In this document: positions 17,983 to 25,766 of the stretch, piece after piece
How positions within the stretch are numbered: position 1 is the stretch's first letter
Layout of the letters: each line of letters begins with the position of its first letter
Source: an uncultured Draconibacterium sp.
Lineage (GTDB): Bacteria > Bacteroidota > Bacteroidia > Bacteroidales > Prolixibacteraceae
Reading direction: 5' to 3'
DNA length: 64,000 nucleotides
NCBI RefSeq assembly: GCF_963677565.1
Contig: NZ_OY781982.1
Span: forward strand, 744,001-808,000
Translations under genes and position numbers: made by a program
The notes under the pieces: model-generated
Told to the model about the DNA's origin: nothing
Databases searched by the model: none
The model's input: only the letters and a program-made list of their open reading frames with translations

Positions 17983-18393
17983 TTAAAATTTATTTCTGAA
18001 AGTTAACGTTGTTCCAACTCCCACCTCGCTTACAATCTCAAATTCGTCGGTATTTTTTTTAATGTTCGGCAAACCCATTCCGGCGCCAAATCCCATATTC
18101 CGTACTTCTTTCGATGCAGTCGAAAATCCTTTCTGCATGGCTTTATTTATATCCTCAATGCCCGGACCATCGTCTTTAACTACCACGGTAATTCCATTTC
18201 CGTCAATTTCAGCCACCATCCTGCCACCAACAGAGTGAGCAACAACATTTACTTCTGCCTCGTAAATAGCAACTACAATGCGCTTTATCACTTTTGAATC
18301 AACCTGCAATTGTTTCAGCTTCTTTTTTATCTGGCTGGATGCTTTTCCTGCCGCGCTAAAGTCGCCACTCGCTATGTTAAATTCCAACTTCAT
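17983..18393 (-). CDS. RsbW/SpoIIAB-like anti-sigma-type ATPase
   Basis: The 136-residue GHKL ATPase has an N-box EAEVNVVAHS (near 45-54), G1 DDGPGIED near 77 and G2 GFGAGMGLPNIKK near 103. This is the compact form of SpoIIAB/RsbW/RsbT serine kinases, which act in partner-switching modules. No STAS-domain antagonist and no sigma factor gene lie beside it. Its ATG shares one base with the stop of the DRTGG protein upstream and its stop is 3 bp from the hydrogenase-like sensor gene, so the three are coupled. The SpoIIE phosphatase encoded divergently is a natural counterpart. Confidence 0.87.
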   Translation of the reverse strand: MKLEFNIASGDFSAAGKASSQIKKKLKQLQVDSKVIKRIVVAIYEAEVNVVAHSVGGRMVAEIDGNGITVVVKDDGPGIEDINKAMQKGFSTASKEVRNMGFGAGMGLPNIKKNTDEFEIVSEVGVGTTLTFRNKF

Positions 18394-18737
18394 TAATAAA
18401 CCGGGGGCAAACCGTTTTTAAACAGTAATCCACTCGAACGATATATTGAAAAAGGTGTTTCAAGTAATACCAGGCCAATTTCGTTGGCCAGGTCAATCAT
18501 TTCAGGAGTTGCTTTTTTATTTCGAGCCAATAGCACAACCTCAATATCAGCCATTTCGGCTGTTCTAACAAGCTGTACATTGGCCAAACCTGTTACTAAA
18601 AGTATATGCTCGGTATCGAGCGTTAACACATCGCTCATCAAATCAGAGCTAAAGGCTTTCTGCAAATTATGGTCTTTTTCGGTATCGCCGGCAACCACTT
18701 TTGCTTGGGTCAAATCTATTATTTCAGTTAATCTCAC
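18393..18737 (-). CDS. DRTGG-domain protein, first gene of the hydrogenase operon
   Basis: I place the start at the GTG at 18737 (VRLTEIIDLTQAKVVAG), giving 114 residues that align end to end with the other DRTGG protein of the operon. An ATG at 18803 is in frame, but the extra 22 residues cross a TATCTTTG promoter box and resemble nothing. The domain contains SSDLMSDVLTLDTEH and a C-terminal ETPFSIYRSSGLLF. It is probably a small regulatory or ligand-binding protein, possibly the client of the ATPase/phosphatase pair since no STAS protein is present; this is speculative. Confidence 0.78.
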   Translation of the reverse strand: MRLTEIIDLTQAKVVAGDTEKDHNLQKAFSSDLMSDVLTLDTEHILLVTGLANVQLVRTAEMADIEVVLLARNKKATPEMIDLANEIGLVLLETPFSIYRSSGLLFKNGLPPVY

Positions 18738-18759
18738 TTGGTTAGTATAAATCTTGCCA

Positions 18760-18767
18760 CAAAGATA
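18760..18767 (-). promoter_or_regulatory. -7 promoter box of the hydrogenase operon
   Basis: Minus-strand TATCTTTG fits TAnnTTTG and lies 22 bp upstream of the proposed GTG start at 18737. The region upstream has no obvious TTG at -33. Ten genes run in the same direction downstream with small gaps or overlaps, so this may drive all of them. Confidence 0.5.
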
Positions 18768-18973
18768 GGAGTACGGCCACTTATTTACACTTACATTCAT
18801 CAAGTTATCCGGAATTTATAATGAATAAAAACAAGCGCAATTTATTCATGCATTTGCGGTAACACCTGTAATAAACGTGTTTTTAAACAATAAGCTAAAA
18901 TATAAACGTATTAAGGTTTTAATTACCTGTTAAATTCCTTATTTTTCAGATGCAAAACAAGAGTTAACGAACC

Positions 18974-19900
18974 ATGATTTATGACAAAAAATCGTTTCTG
19001 ACAGGCAATATCGATGATCCTGCCATCCATCAAAAAATTATTGACGCTCTGCCTGTACCCATTTTTTATCGCGACACCAACGGCACGTACCAAATGTGTA
19101 ATGCCGCGCACGAAAAATTTACCGGAAAAACAAAAGAACAAATTGTTGGAAAACCTATACACGAGGTACATGTAAAAGAAATGGCAGACATGTACATGGC
19201 GCAGGATAAAGAACTGATTGCCAATCCTAATGTACAGGTATACAATACACAGGTTCGCCATGGCGACGGAACGTCACACCATGTAATTCTGAATAAAGCA
19301 GTAATTCGCGACAACGATAATAAAATTGTTGGTATTGTTGGTTCGATTAACGATGTTACCGAACTCAAAAAAACGGAGAAACGTCTGGAAAAAGCGCAGG
19401 AAACTATGGAAGTTTCTTCGCAAATGATTCATAAGATTTCTTCGGGAATTGTTATGGTTGACAGTGATTTCAAAATTGTTGACTCCAACGAATATTTTGC
19501 AAAATTAATGGGCGAAGATGCAGAAGAGCTTTATGAAACTATTCCGGGATTAACCGGTGCCGATGTAACAGGCCTGGTACCCGATGTTATTTTCAAAATG
19601 ATATCGAGTGTATTGACTTCGGGTGATGAGCTTGCTGAACGAGACCTTAAATTTAACAACAAACTAATGCACGTGTCAGCACGAACACTATATAAAAACA
19701 GGGTTGTTGGTGTTGTTTTCCGCGACATGTCGGCACCAATGCTTGTGCAGGACGAGATCATTAACCGGGCACGCAAAATCAATAAACAAAACATTGAAAC
19801 CGTACAGAAAATTGCCTATCTGTTAGGAGAAAATGCTGCAGAAACAGAAGAACTTTTAAACTCAATAATCGAAACCTATCGTTATGGTGACGACAATTAA
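18974..19900 (+). CDS. Tandem-PAS sensor protein, divergent from the hydrogenase operon
   Basis: The 308-residue protein has no signal peptide or membrane segment. PAS domain 1 spans about residues 20-120 (ALPVPIFYRDTNGTYQMCN ... GIVGSINDVTELKKTEKRL), a coiled-coil linker follows, PAS domain 2 spans about 140-240 (KISSGIVMVDSDFKIVDSN ... GVVFRDMSAP), and the C-terminus is helical. It has no kinase or output domain of its own. It overlaps the next gene, the SpoIIE phosphatase, by 17 bp, so the pair probably forms a sensor-phosphatase unit. The 170-bp divergent gap to the hydrogenase operon suggests coordinated control. Confidence 0.85.
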   Translation: MIYDKKSFLTGNIDDPAIHQKIIDALPVPIFYRDTNGTYQMCNAAHEKFTGKTKEQIVGKPIHEVHVKEMADMYMAQDKELIANPNVQVYNTQVRHGDGTSHHVILNKAVIRDNDNKIVGIVGSINDVTELKKTEKRLEKAQETMEVSSQMIHKISSGIVMVDSDFKIVDSNEYFAKLMGEDAEELYETIPGLTGADVTGLVPDVIFKMISSVLTSGDELAERDLKFNNKLMHVSARTLYKNRVVGVVFRDMSAPMLVQDEIINRARKINKQNIETVQKIAYLLGENAAETEELLNSIIETYRYGDDN

Positions 19901-21083
19901 TCCTGATTTTCATGTTGAAATAGAAATTCAGCAAAAACGCCCGAAAGGCGAGATTGCCTGTGGCGACGTGTTTCAATCAAGTATTATTCGGGAAGAAGGA
20001 CGTACCATTATGGTTTTGAGCGACGGCATCGGGCATGGCATTAAAGCTAGTGTTTTAGCCACGTTGACAGCTACCATGGCTTTAAAATATTCGTTATTGC
20101 ACACAAAACCAGAAGTGGCCGCACGAATTATTATGGAAACACTCCCGAAAAGCAGCGACGGAAAAGAAAGTTACGCCACCTTTACCATTATTGAACTTGA
20201 TGATGAAGGCCATGTGCGAATTGTAAATTATGATAATCCGAAAATCCTGGTAATTCGAAATGGAATTGCCATGCAGGGAAAAGAATATAACCTGACAATT
20301 AGAGGTGAAGAAAACCTGGGAAAAGTATTGCACTGTAAAGAGTTTACCGCACGAAAAGAAGACCGGATCATTTTTATGTCGGATGGAGTACCTCAATCAG
20401 GATTGGGAAACCAACGTTACCCACTTGGCTGGGGCATGGAAAACGTTGAAGAGTTTACATTGAACCAAATTAAACGCATGCCTGACATTTCGGCAACTAA
20501 ACTGGCACGAAAGATTATTAACCAGGCAGTGATGAACGATCAGTTCTCGGTTAAAGACGACACCAGTTGCGGTGTGATGTATTTTCGCGAACCACGAAAA
20601 TTTATGCTCATAACAGGACCTCCGTTCTACAAAATGAAAGACTTTGATTTTGTTGGCCGCATTCAGGATTTTGATGGGAAAAAAATTATTTGTGGCGGAA
20701 CAACTGCTGAAATTATCGCCCGGGAGCTAAATCTTTCCGTTGAAATTCAACACGGAAATAAAAACCTCGAAAAATTGCCGCCAAGTGCAAAAATGAAAGG
20801 TTTTGATATGGTTACAGAAGGAATTCTCACCCTTGGAAAAGTGGAAGAAATTCTGGAGAATTACGATAGCGATACAAGGCTACAAGACAGTACTCCCGAA
20901 CAAATTGTACAATTGCTCCTGCAGCACGATTGTATAGATATTATTGTTGGAACCCGCATAAACTGGGCCCACCAAGACCCGGAACAACCTATTGAACTGG
21001 AACTCCGGAAATTTGTAGTAAAACGTATTGTCCGTTTACTGGTGCACAAATTTTTTAAAAAAGTAACAATCGAATACGTTTAG
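19884..21083 (+). CDS. SpoIIE-type PP2C serine phosphatase with unidentified C-terminal domain
   Basis: The 399-residue protein has a SpoIIE/PP2C domain in about residues 1-235: GDVFQSS, metal-binding LSDGIGHGIKAS (near 47), FMSDGVPQSG (near 165) and DDTSCGVMYF (near 226). Residues 240-399 form a further domain (ITGPPFYKMKDFDF, GRIQDFDGKKIICGGTTAEI, ending in a basic segment) that I cannot name, although CGGTTA-type glycine motifs with a neighbouring acidic helix also appear in other hydrogenase-cluster phosphatases. PP2C enzymes of this class dephosphorylate proteins modified by RsbW-like kinases; such a kinase is encoded in the divergent operon. No STAS substrate is visible. Confidence 0.88.
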   Translation: MVTTINPDFHVEIEIQQKRPKGEIACGDVFQSSIIREEGRTIMVLSDGIGHGIKASVLATLTATMALKYSLLHTKPEVAARIIMETLPKSSDGKESYATFTIIELDDEGHVRIVNYDNPKILVIRNGIAMQGKEYNLTIRGEENLGKVLHCKEFTARKEDRIIFMSDGVPQSGLGNQRYPLGWGMENVEEFTLNQIKRMPDISATKLARKIINQAVMNDQFSVKDDTSCGVMYFREPRKFMLITGPPFYKMKDFDFVGRIQDFDGKKIICGGTTAEIIARELNLSVEIQHGNKNLEKLPPSAKMKGFDMVTEGILTLGKVEEILENYDSDTRLQDSTPEQIVQLLLQHDCIDIIVGTRINWAHQDPEQPIELELRKFVVKRIVRLLVHKFFKKVTIEYV

Positions 21084-21227
21084 CTGCTTCTTTCTTTCTA
21101 AAAGTTTAATTATCAGCAAACTCGTTAAAAAATGTGGTTGTCGGCAATTGTACATTAACAATGTTTAGTGCTTTTTTATGGGATTTTTCCGCTCAATTTC
21201 CGAACTTTAATAAAAGAACATCCGGCT

Positions 21228-21842
21228 ATGAGAACGATATTTACCATCTTATTCTCTCTATTCATGCTGACTTCATTTGGGCAAATAAAACGCTTTTTAA
21301 TTCAGGCTCAAGTGGTCGACCAATACGATAATCCGATCAGCGATGTTTATATAGTCAATCTCGATAACCACGAAAAAGACATCAGCCGCGAAAACGGTGT
21401 TTTTTCCGTATGGGTTTCTCCGAGTGATACACTTGTTCTCTCGCATATTTCGTACTTCAGAAAAATAGTTTCAGTTCATTCTTTGCTTGTCAATCCGAAA
21501 GTACAACTTGTTTCAGAAAGTGTAGACATACCGGAAATTACCGTCTCGCCTGAACAGCTCGATGATATCGACAGAGCAAACAATAACCTCTCTTTTTTGC
21601 GGGAATACGAAACACCTGTAAAAGTTAGAATGCAACAAGAAGAAAGCGAACCGGTATTAACAATTATGACAGAAAACAATGATTTAATGCGTTCTGAAGC
21701 ATCATCAGTTAGTATCATAAGGTTCTCTCCTTCAGAAAACATTGGCAAGCTTTTTACCAAATTGAAAAAGAAAGATCCTTCTGAAGAATATTTTTCCACA
21801 CGTAAAACACGCGACGAAATTGAAAAAAAGAAAAATAAGTAA
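21228..21842 (+). CDS. Exported protein with carboxypeptidase-regulatory-like domain
   Basis: The start at 21228 (MRTIFTILFSLFMLTSFGQ) gives a good signal peptide; an upstream in-frame TTG at 21168 would add 20 residues in front of it and is less likely. The 204-residue protein continues with a CarboxypepD_reg-like beta-sandwich (AQVVDQYDNPISDVYIVN to about residue 95) and then a charged, lysine-rich tail. Such domains occur as surface or periplasmic modules in Bacteroidota. The function is unknown, and the protein has no catalytic domain. Confidence 0.75.
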   Translation: MRTIFTILFSLFMLTSFGQIKRFLIQAQVVDQYDNPISDVYIVNLDNHEKDISRENGVFSVWVSPSDTLVLSHISYFRKIVSVHSLLVNPKVQLVSESVDIPEITVSPEQLDDIDRANNNLSFLREYETPVKVRMQQEESEPVLTIMTENNDLMRSEASSVSIIRFSPSENIGKLFTKLKKKDPSEEYFSTRKTRDEIEKKKNK

Positions 21843-21961
21843 AGAGACTCCACAAACTATCACAAAAACCCCGTTATCGGCTCAAATCACATCTCCAATT
21901 ATAAGATTAGTACAACCTTTTGATTATTCAATTTGTTCTAGATGAAAGTAAAAATTGAAAC

Positions 21962-22498
21962 ATGAAAAAACTAATTCTAATAAATGTATTGCTCTTAACT
22001 GTAATTACCGTGTTTGGGCAAAATTCGCTACACGATTTTACAGTGAAAGATATTGAAGGAAACGATTTCGACCTTTCTACTTTGAAAGGGAAAAAAGTAT
22101 TGGTTGTAAACACTGCATCGAAATGTGGATTAACTCCGCAATTTGAGCAATTACAAAGTGTGTTTGAGCAATACGGAGGCGATGACTTTGTTATTATTGG
22201 ATTTCCGGCAAATAACTTTGCCAACCAGGAACCCAAAAGCAACGCCGAGATTGTTGAATTTTGCGAGATGAATTATGGTGTCACCTTCCCGATGATGTCA
22301 AAGATTTCAGTGAAAGGAGATGATATGCATCCGGTTTACCAGTGGCTGACACAGAAAAGTAAAAATGGGAAACAGGATTCTGAAGTCAGCTGGAACTTTC
22401 AGAAATACCTGATCGATGAAAACGGAAAATTAGTAGATGTAATTGAGCCTAAAGTAAAACCTGATGATGCAAAAATCATTAGTTGGATTGCATCTTAA
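21962..22498 (+). CDS. Glutathione peroxidase-family protein, exported
   Basis: The 178-residue protein has a signal peptide (MKKLILINVLLLTVITVFGQ) and the GPx thioredoxin fold: NTASKCGLTPQF with the peroxidatic Cys (near residue 56), GFPANNFANQEP near 80, and VSWNFQKYLID near 145 (the WNF of the active site). It has Cys, not selenocysteine, so it is probably a thioredoxin-dependent peroxidase acting in the periplasm against peroxides. Confidence 0.92.
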   Translation: MKKLILINVLLLTVITVFGQNSLHDFTVKDIEGNDFDLSTLKGKKVLVVNTASKCGLTPQFEQLQSVFEQYGGDDFVIIGFPANNFANQEPKSNAEIVEFCEMNYGVTFPMMSKISVKGDDMHPVYQWLTQKSKNGKQDSEVSWNFQKYLIDENGKLVDVIEPKVKPDDAKIISWIAS

Positions 22499-22524
22499 TT
22501 GCAGAAATATTAAAAAGTATAAAT

Positions 22525-22552
22525 TAAAAAAGGTCGACAAATGTCGACCTTT
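22525..22552 (-). terminator. Terminator after the downstream tRNA-Val
   Basis: AAAGGTCGAC (22529-22538) and its exact complement (22543-22552) form a 10-bp stem. On the minus strand it is followed by a T run, placing it just past the tRNA 3' end. The plus strand is also T-rich on the far side, so it may work in both directions and also end the glutathione peroxidase transcript. Confidence 0.8.
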
Positions 22553-22559
22553 CCTTTTG

Positions 22560-22634
22560 TGGGGAGTACTGGATTCGAACCAGTGACCCCCTGGGTGTAA
22601 ACCAGGTGCTCTGAACCAACTGAGCTAACCCCCC
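22560..22634 (-). tRNA. tRNA-Val (anticodon TAC)
   Basis: On the minus strand a 75-nt cloverleaf starts GGGGGGTTAGCTCAG and ends in the T-arm GGTTCGAATCC and acceptor strand ACTCCCCA. The anticodon loop TTTACAC between CCTGG and CCAGG gives anticodon TAC, valine. CCA is not encoded. The second copy at 22705-22779 appears identical. Confidence 0.95.
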
Positions 22635-22671
22635 AAATATTTTAAACAGTTAAACAACAACGAAGCACATT

Positions 22672-22703
22672 AAAAAAGAGGTCAACCGAAATTAACCTCT
22701 TTT
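22672..22703 (-). terminator. Terminator between the tandem tRNA-Val genes
   Basis: AAAAGAGGT (22674-22682) pairs with ACCTCTTTT (22695-22703) and the minus-strand product ends in a T run. It lies 1-2 bases past the 3' end of the upstream tRNA. Confidence 0.7.
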
Positions 22704-22704
22704 G

Positions 22705-22779
22705 TGGGGAGTACTGGATTCGAACCAGTGACCCCCTGGGTGTAAACCAGGTGCTCTGAACCAACTGAGCTAACCCCCC
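22705..22779 (-). tRNA. tRNA-Val (anticodon TAC), second copy
   Basis: The 75-nt minus-strand sequence has the same cloverleaf as the copy at 22560-22634, with anticodon loop TTTACAC. It is followed by its own hairpin and T run, so the two copies may be separate transcripts or be cut from one precursor. CCA is not encoded. Confidence 0.95.
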
Positions 22780-22878
22780 AATATGCTATTACTGTTTCTG
22801 AACGCGCCCCCTTTTCAGTAAGGCGCTGCAAATATAAAACCTATTTTCAGTTCTGCAAAAATTTTTTCAAGAATTTTC

Positions 22879-24174
22879 TCAAAGTACCTCTGCAACTACA
22901 AATGTACTTCCTCCAACAAATATCATATCATTTTTATCGGCACAGCCTTTTGCCGTTTCATAAGCCTCGTTGACTGAAGAATAAGCCTCTCCTTTCAACT
23001 CAAAATCCTTGGCTCTGTTTTCCAATTCTTCAGCATCCATTGCCCGCGCAATATCAGCTTTTACAAAATAATAAATTGCCTGTTTGGGTAAAAGCGCCAG
23101 AACTTTGCCGGGATCTTTATCCGCAACCGTTCCAAAAATAAAGTGTAACTGTTTGTAAGCTGTGTTTTCCAGCTGCTCAACAATCGCTCTTATTCCATCT
23201 TCATTATGCCCTGTGTCGCAAACGATTAAGGGATTATTACCAAGTACCTGCCAGCGGCCGAGTAAACCTGTATTTGCAATTACACTTTGCAATCCGTTTC
23301 GAAGATTATCTTCGTCTACTTGATAACCTTTCTTATTCAATTCCTCAACAGCTTTTAAAACCGTTGGGACATTTTTATGCTGATACTGCCCCAATAAATC
23401 AAGCTGCAAATCCTGAGAAACATTATTTCCTTTATTTTCGATATGAAGTTGCTGCTTGCCGCCAACCGTCAGCATCGAATAAGCTACTTCGAAATCCTGG
23501 TCAGCAAAATAAATCGGCGTTCCTATTTTTTTCGCTTTTTGTTCAAATACAGCTTTAGTCTCTTTCTGTGTTGTTCCAACAACAACAGGTACATTGGTTT
23601 TTATAATTCCTGCTTTTTCAGCAGCAATCTTTTCATGTGTATTGCCCAATAAATTGGTATGGTCAAGGCCAATGTTCGTGATGATGCTTAAATCGGGTGT
23701 AATGATATTTGTAGAATCAAGCCGGCCACCAAGCCCCACTTCCATAATTGCAACATCAACCTTTTCTTTGGCAAAATAATCGAATGCCATAGCAACTGTC
23801 AACTCGAAGAACGAAGGCTGAATTTTCCACAAATTATTGTTAGTTATAAAATTACTCACCCAATCAACCACAGCCGATTCCGGTATCATTTTGCCATCAA
23901 TTTTTATCCGCTCCCGAAAATCTTTCAAATGTGGCGAAGTGTACAACCCCGTTTTATACCCTGCCGATTGAAGCACGGATGCCAACATATGCGAAACAGA
24001 ACCTTTACCGTTGGTACCGGCAACATGAATTGTTCGATATTTTCGGTGAGGATGTCCGTACAATTCATCCAGTTTAAAGGTATTATCGAGTGTATTTTTG
24101 TAGGCAGCCGGCCCGGTTCGTTGAAACATAGGCAACTGGCTGAACAAATAGTCTAAAGTAGCTTTGTAATCCAA
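22879..24174 (-). CDS. folC: Folylpolyglutamate synthase / dihydrofolate synthase
   Basis: The 431-residue protein shows FolC motifs: YKATLDYLFSQLPMFQRTG at the N-terminus, P-loop VAGTNGKGSVSHML near residue 51, YTSPHLKDFRERI near 78, EVGLGGRLDSTN near 144 and CDTGHNEDG near 320. It adds glutamate to dihydropteroate/folates. The start codon is TTG at 24174, supported by the conserved N-terminal sequence directly after it. It is transcribed away from the PhoH gene. Confidence 0.95.
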   Translation of the reverse strand: MDYKATLDYLFSQLPMFQRTGPAAYKNTLDNTFKLDELYGHPHRKYRTIHVAGTNGKGSVSHMLASVLQSAGYKTGLYTSPHLKDFRERIKIDGKMIPESAVVDWVSNFITNNNLWKIQPSFFELTVAMAFDYFAKEKVDVAIMEVGLGGRLDSTNIITPDLSIITNIGLDHTNLLGNTHEKIAAEKAGIIKTNVPVVVGTTQKETKAVFEQKAKKIGTPIYFADQDFEVAYSMLTVGGKQQLHIENKGNNVSQDLQLDLLGQYQHKNVPTVLKAVEELNKKGYQVDEDNLRNGLQSVIANTGLLGRWQVLGNNPLIVCDTGHNEDGIRAIVEQLENTAYKQLHFIFGTVADKDPGKVLALLPKQAIYYFVKADIARAMDAEELENRAKDFELKGEAYSSVNEAYETAKGCADKNDMIFVGGSTFVVAEVL

Positions 24175-24274
24175 TTAAATCAATATTTATTAACCATTGC
24201 AAGTTTATTAAATTTTAACGGACGCTCCCCCATTTCTCGCCAAATTCTATACATTTAAAGCAAATCATTTATAT

Positions 24275-25606
24275 ATGCTGAGTAAAACCAAAAAAAGTAA
24301 AATTTTCGTTCTTGATACAAACGTGATTTTACACGATCACACGTGTATTTACCAGTTCCAGGATAACGACATTATCCTTCCGATTACAGTACTCGAGGAG
24401 CTGGACAAATTTAAACGAGGAAACGACCTTATCAACTTTCAGGCACGCGAATTTACCCGGGTGCTCGATGAAATTGTTGGAGATGACATTTTTAACGGCG
24501 GAAAATCGCTTGGTGTTGGAAAAGGCAGAATTCGAATTGAAACCGGCAAACCTTTCTCTGATGAATTAAAAGCATCGTTTAGAGAAGACATTCCGGATCA
24601 TCGTATTTTGGCCATTGCAGATTACACGGCAAAAACCTACCCTAAAAGGAAAACGATTTTAATCAGTAAGGACATTAACCTTCGCATGAAGGCCAAGTCG
24701 TTAGGAATTCAGGCTGAAGATTACAAAACCGACCAGGTAACCGATGAAAACGTACTGGATAAAACCATTACTACTTTCGATAATTTCGACGATCAACTAA
24801 TCGATCAGCTTTATCAGCAAGGTTCCTTTGCTAAAAACGATGTTAAAGATTTTACTCCTGATGCCAACGAATGCTACATTTTCAGAGGCAACCAGTCGAG
24901 TGCACTGGCGCGTTACGACAGTAAATCCGAACGCATTTATCGTGTGGAAAAAAAATCGGCATATGGCATAAAACCACGAAATGCTGAACAGACTTTTAGT
25001 TTGAACATGCTGATGGATCCGGAAGTCAGATTAATAGCACTTACCGGAAAAGCAGGAACGGGAAAAACCTTGCTGGCTTTAGCTGCTGCCATTGAACAAC
25101 ACCGCCAATATGAACAAATTTTGCTGGCTCGTCCGATTGTGGCATTAAGCAACCGCGATATTGGTTATTTACCAGGCGATGCCAACGAGAAGATCAATCC
25201 ATACATGCAGCCGCTTTTCGACAATTTGGCTGTAATAAAACATACTTTCAATCCGCGAAGCAACGAGTACCAGCTTATTGAAGAAATGGTAAAGGAAGAA
25301 AGATTGAACATTACGCCACTTGCTTACATTCGTGGACGAAGTTTATCGAATGCCTTTTTCATTATCGACGAGGCGCAAAACCTTACTCCGCACGAAATTA
25401 AAACCATTATTACACGTGCCGGCGAAGGAACAAAAATGGTATTTACCGGCGACTTGTGGCAGATCGACTCACCATATCTCGATATGAAATCAAATGGTTT
25501 GGCATATATGGTTGACCGCATGCGCAATCAGGAATTGTTTGCACACATTAATTTGGTGAAAGGCGAACGAAGTTATTTGGCCGAACTAGCCAGTAACTTG
25601 TTATAG
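24275..25606 (+). CDS. PIN domain-PhoH ATPase
   Basis: The 443-residue protein joins an N-terminal PIN nuclease domain (KIFVLDTNVILHDHTC, residues 9-24; ISKDINLRMKAKSLGI near 128) to a PhoH-type ATPase (Walker A TGKAGTGKTLLAL near 256; Walker B FIIDEAQNLTPHE near 364; FTGDLWQIDSPY near 392). PIN-PhoH proteins are RNA helicase/nuclease systems. The complete motif set indicates an active protein. A dispersed intergenic repeat follows the stop after 1-2 bp. Confidence 0.93.
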   Translation: MLSKTKKSKIFVLDTNVILHDHTCIYQFQDNDIILPITVLEELDKFKRGNDLINFQAREFTRVLDEIVGDDIFNGGKSLGVGKGRIRIETGKPFSDELKASFREDIPDHRILAIADYTAKTYPKRKTILISKDINLRMKAKSLGIQAEDYKTDQVTDENVLDKTITTFDNFDDQLIDQLYQQGSFAKNDVKDFTPDANECYIFRGNQSSALARYDSKSERIYRVEKKSAYGIKPRNAEQTFSLNMLMDPEVRLIALTGKAGTGKTLLALAAAIEQHRQYEQILLARPIVALSNRDIGYLPGDANEKINPYMQPLFDNLAVIKHTFNPRSNEYQLIEEMVKEERLNITPLAYIRGRSLSNAFFIIDEAQNLTPHEIKTIITRAGEGTKMVFTGDLWQIDSPYLDMKSNGLAYMVDRMRNQELFAHINLVKGERSYLAELASNLL

Positions 25607-25607
25607 A

Positions 25608-25675
25608 ACGTCATTCCGAACTTGTTTCGGAATCTATTGAGTAATAAAGATGCTGAAACAAGTTCAGCATGACGT
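25608..25675. repeat. Dispersed palindromic intergenic repeat, copy A
   Basis: CGTCATTCCGAACTTG and GTTTCGGAAT form one hairpin, ATGCTGAAACAAG and TTCAGCATGACG a second, and the two halves are also imperfect inverted copies of each other (21 of 26 positions). Related copies occur at 27956-27984 and 40097-40167. It lies directly after the PhoH gene stop. Confidence 0.8.
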
Positions 25676-25705
25676 AACACAGAATAATAGATTCATAAAG
25701 AAGTA

Positions 25706-25735
25706 TTTGCAATAAGCAGCTTTTTTCTACCTTTG
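25706..25735 (+). promoter_or_regulatory. Promoter of mtaB
   Basis: TTTG at 25706-25709 and TACCTTTG at 25728-25735 are 18 bp apart, fitting the Bacteroidota -33/-7 pattern, and the ATG follows 31 bp downstream. Confidence 0.65.
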
Positions 25736-25766
25736 CAGCCTATTTAGAATTAGTCAAGATAGCAAG

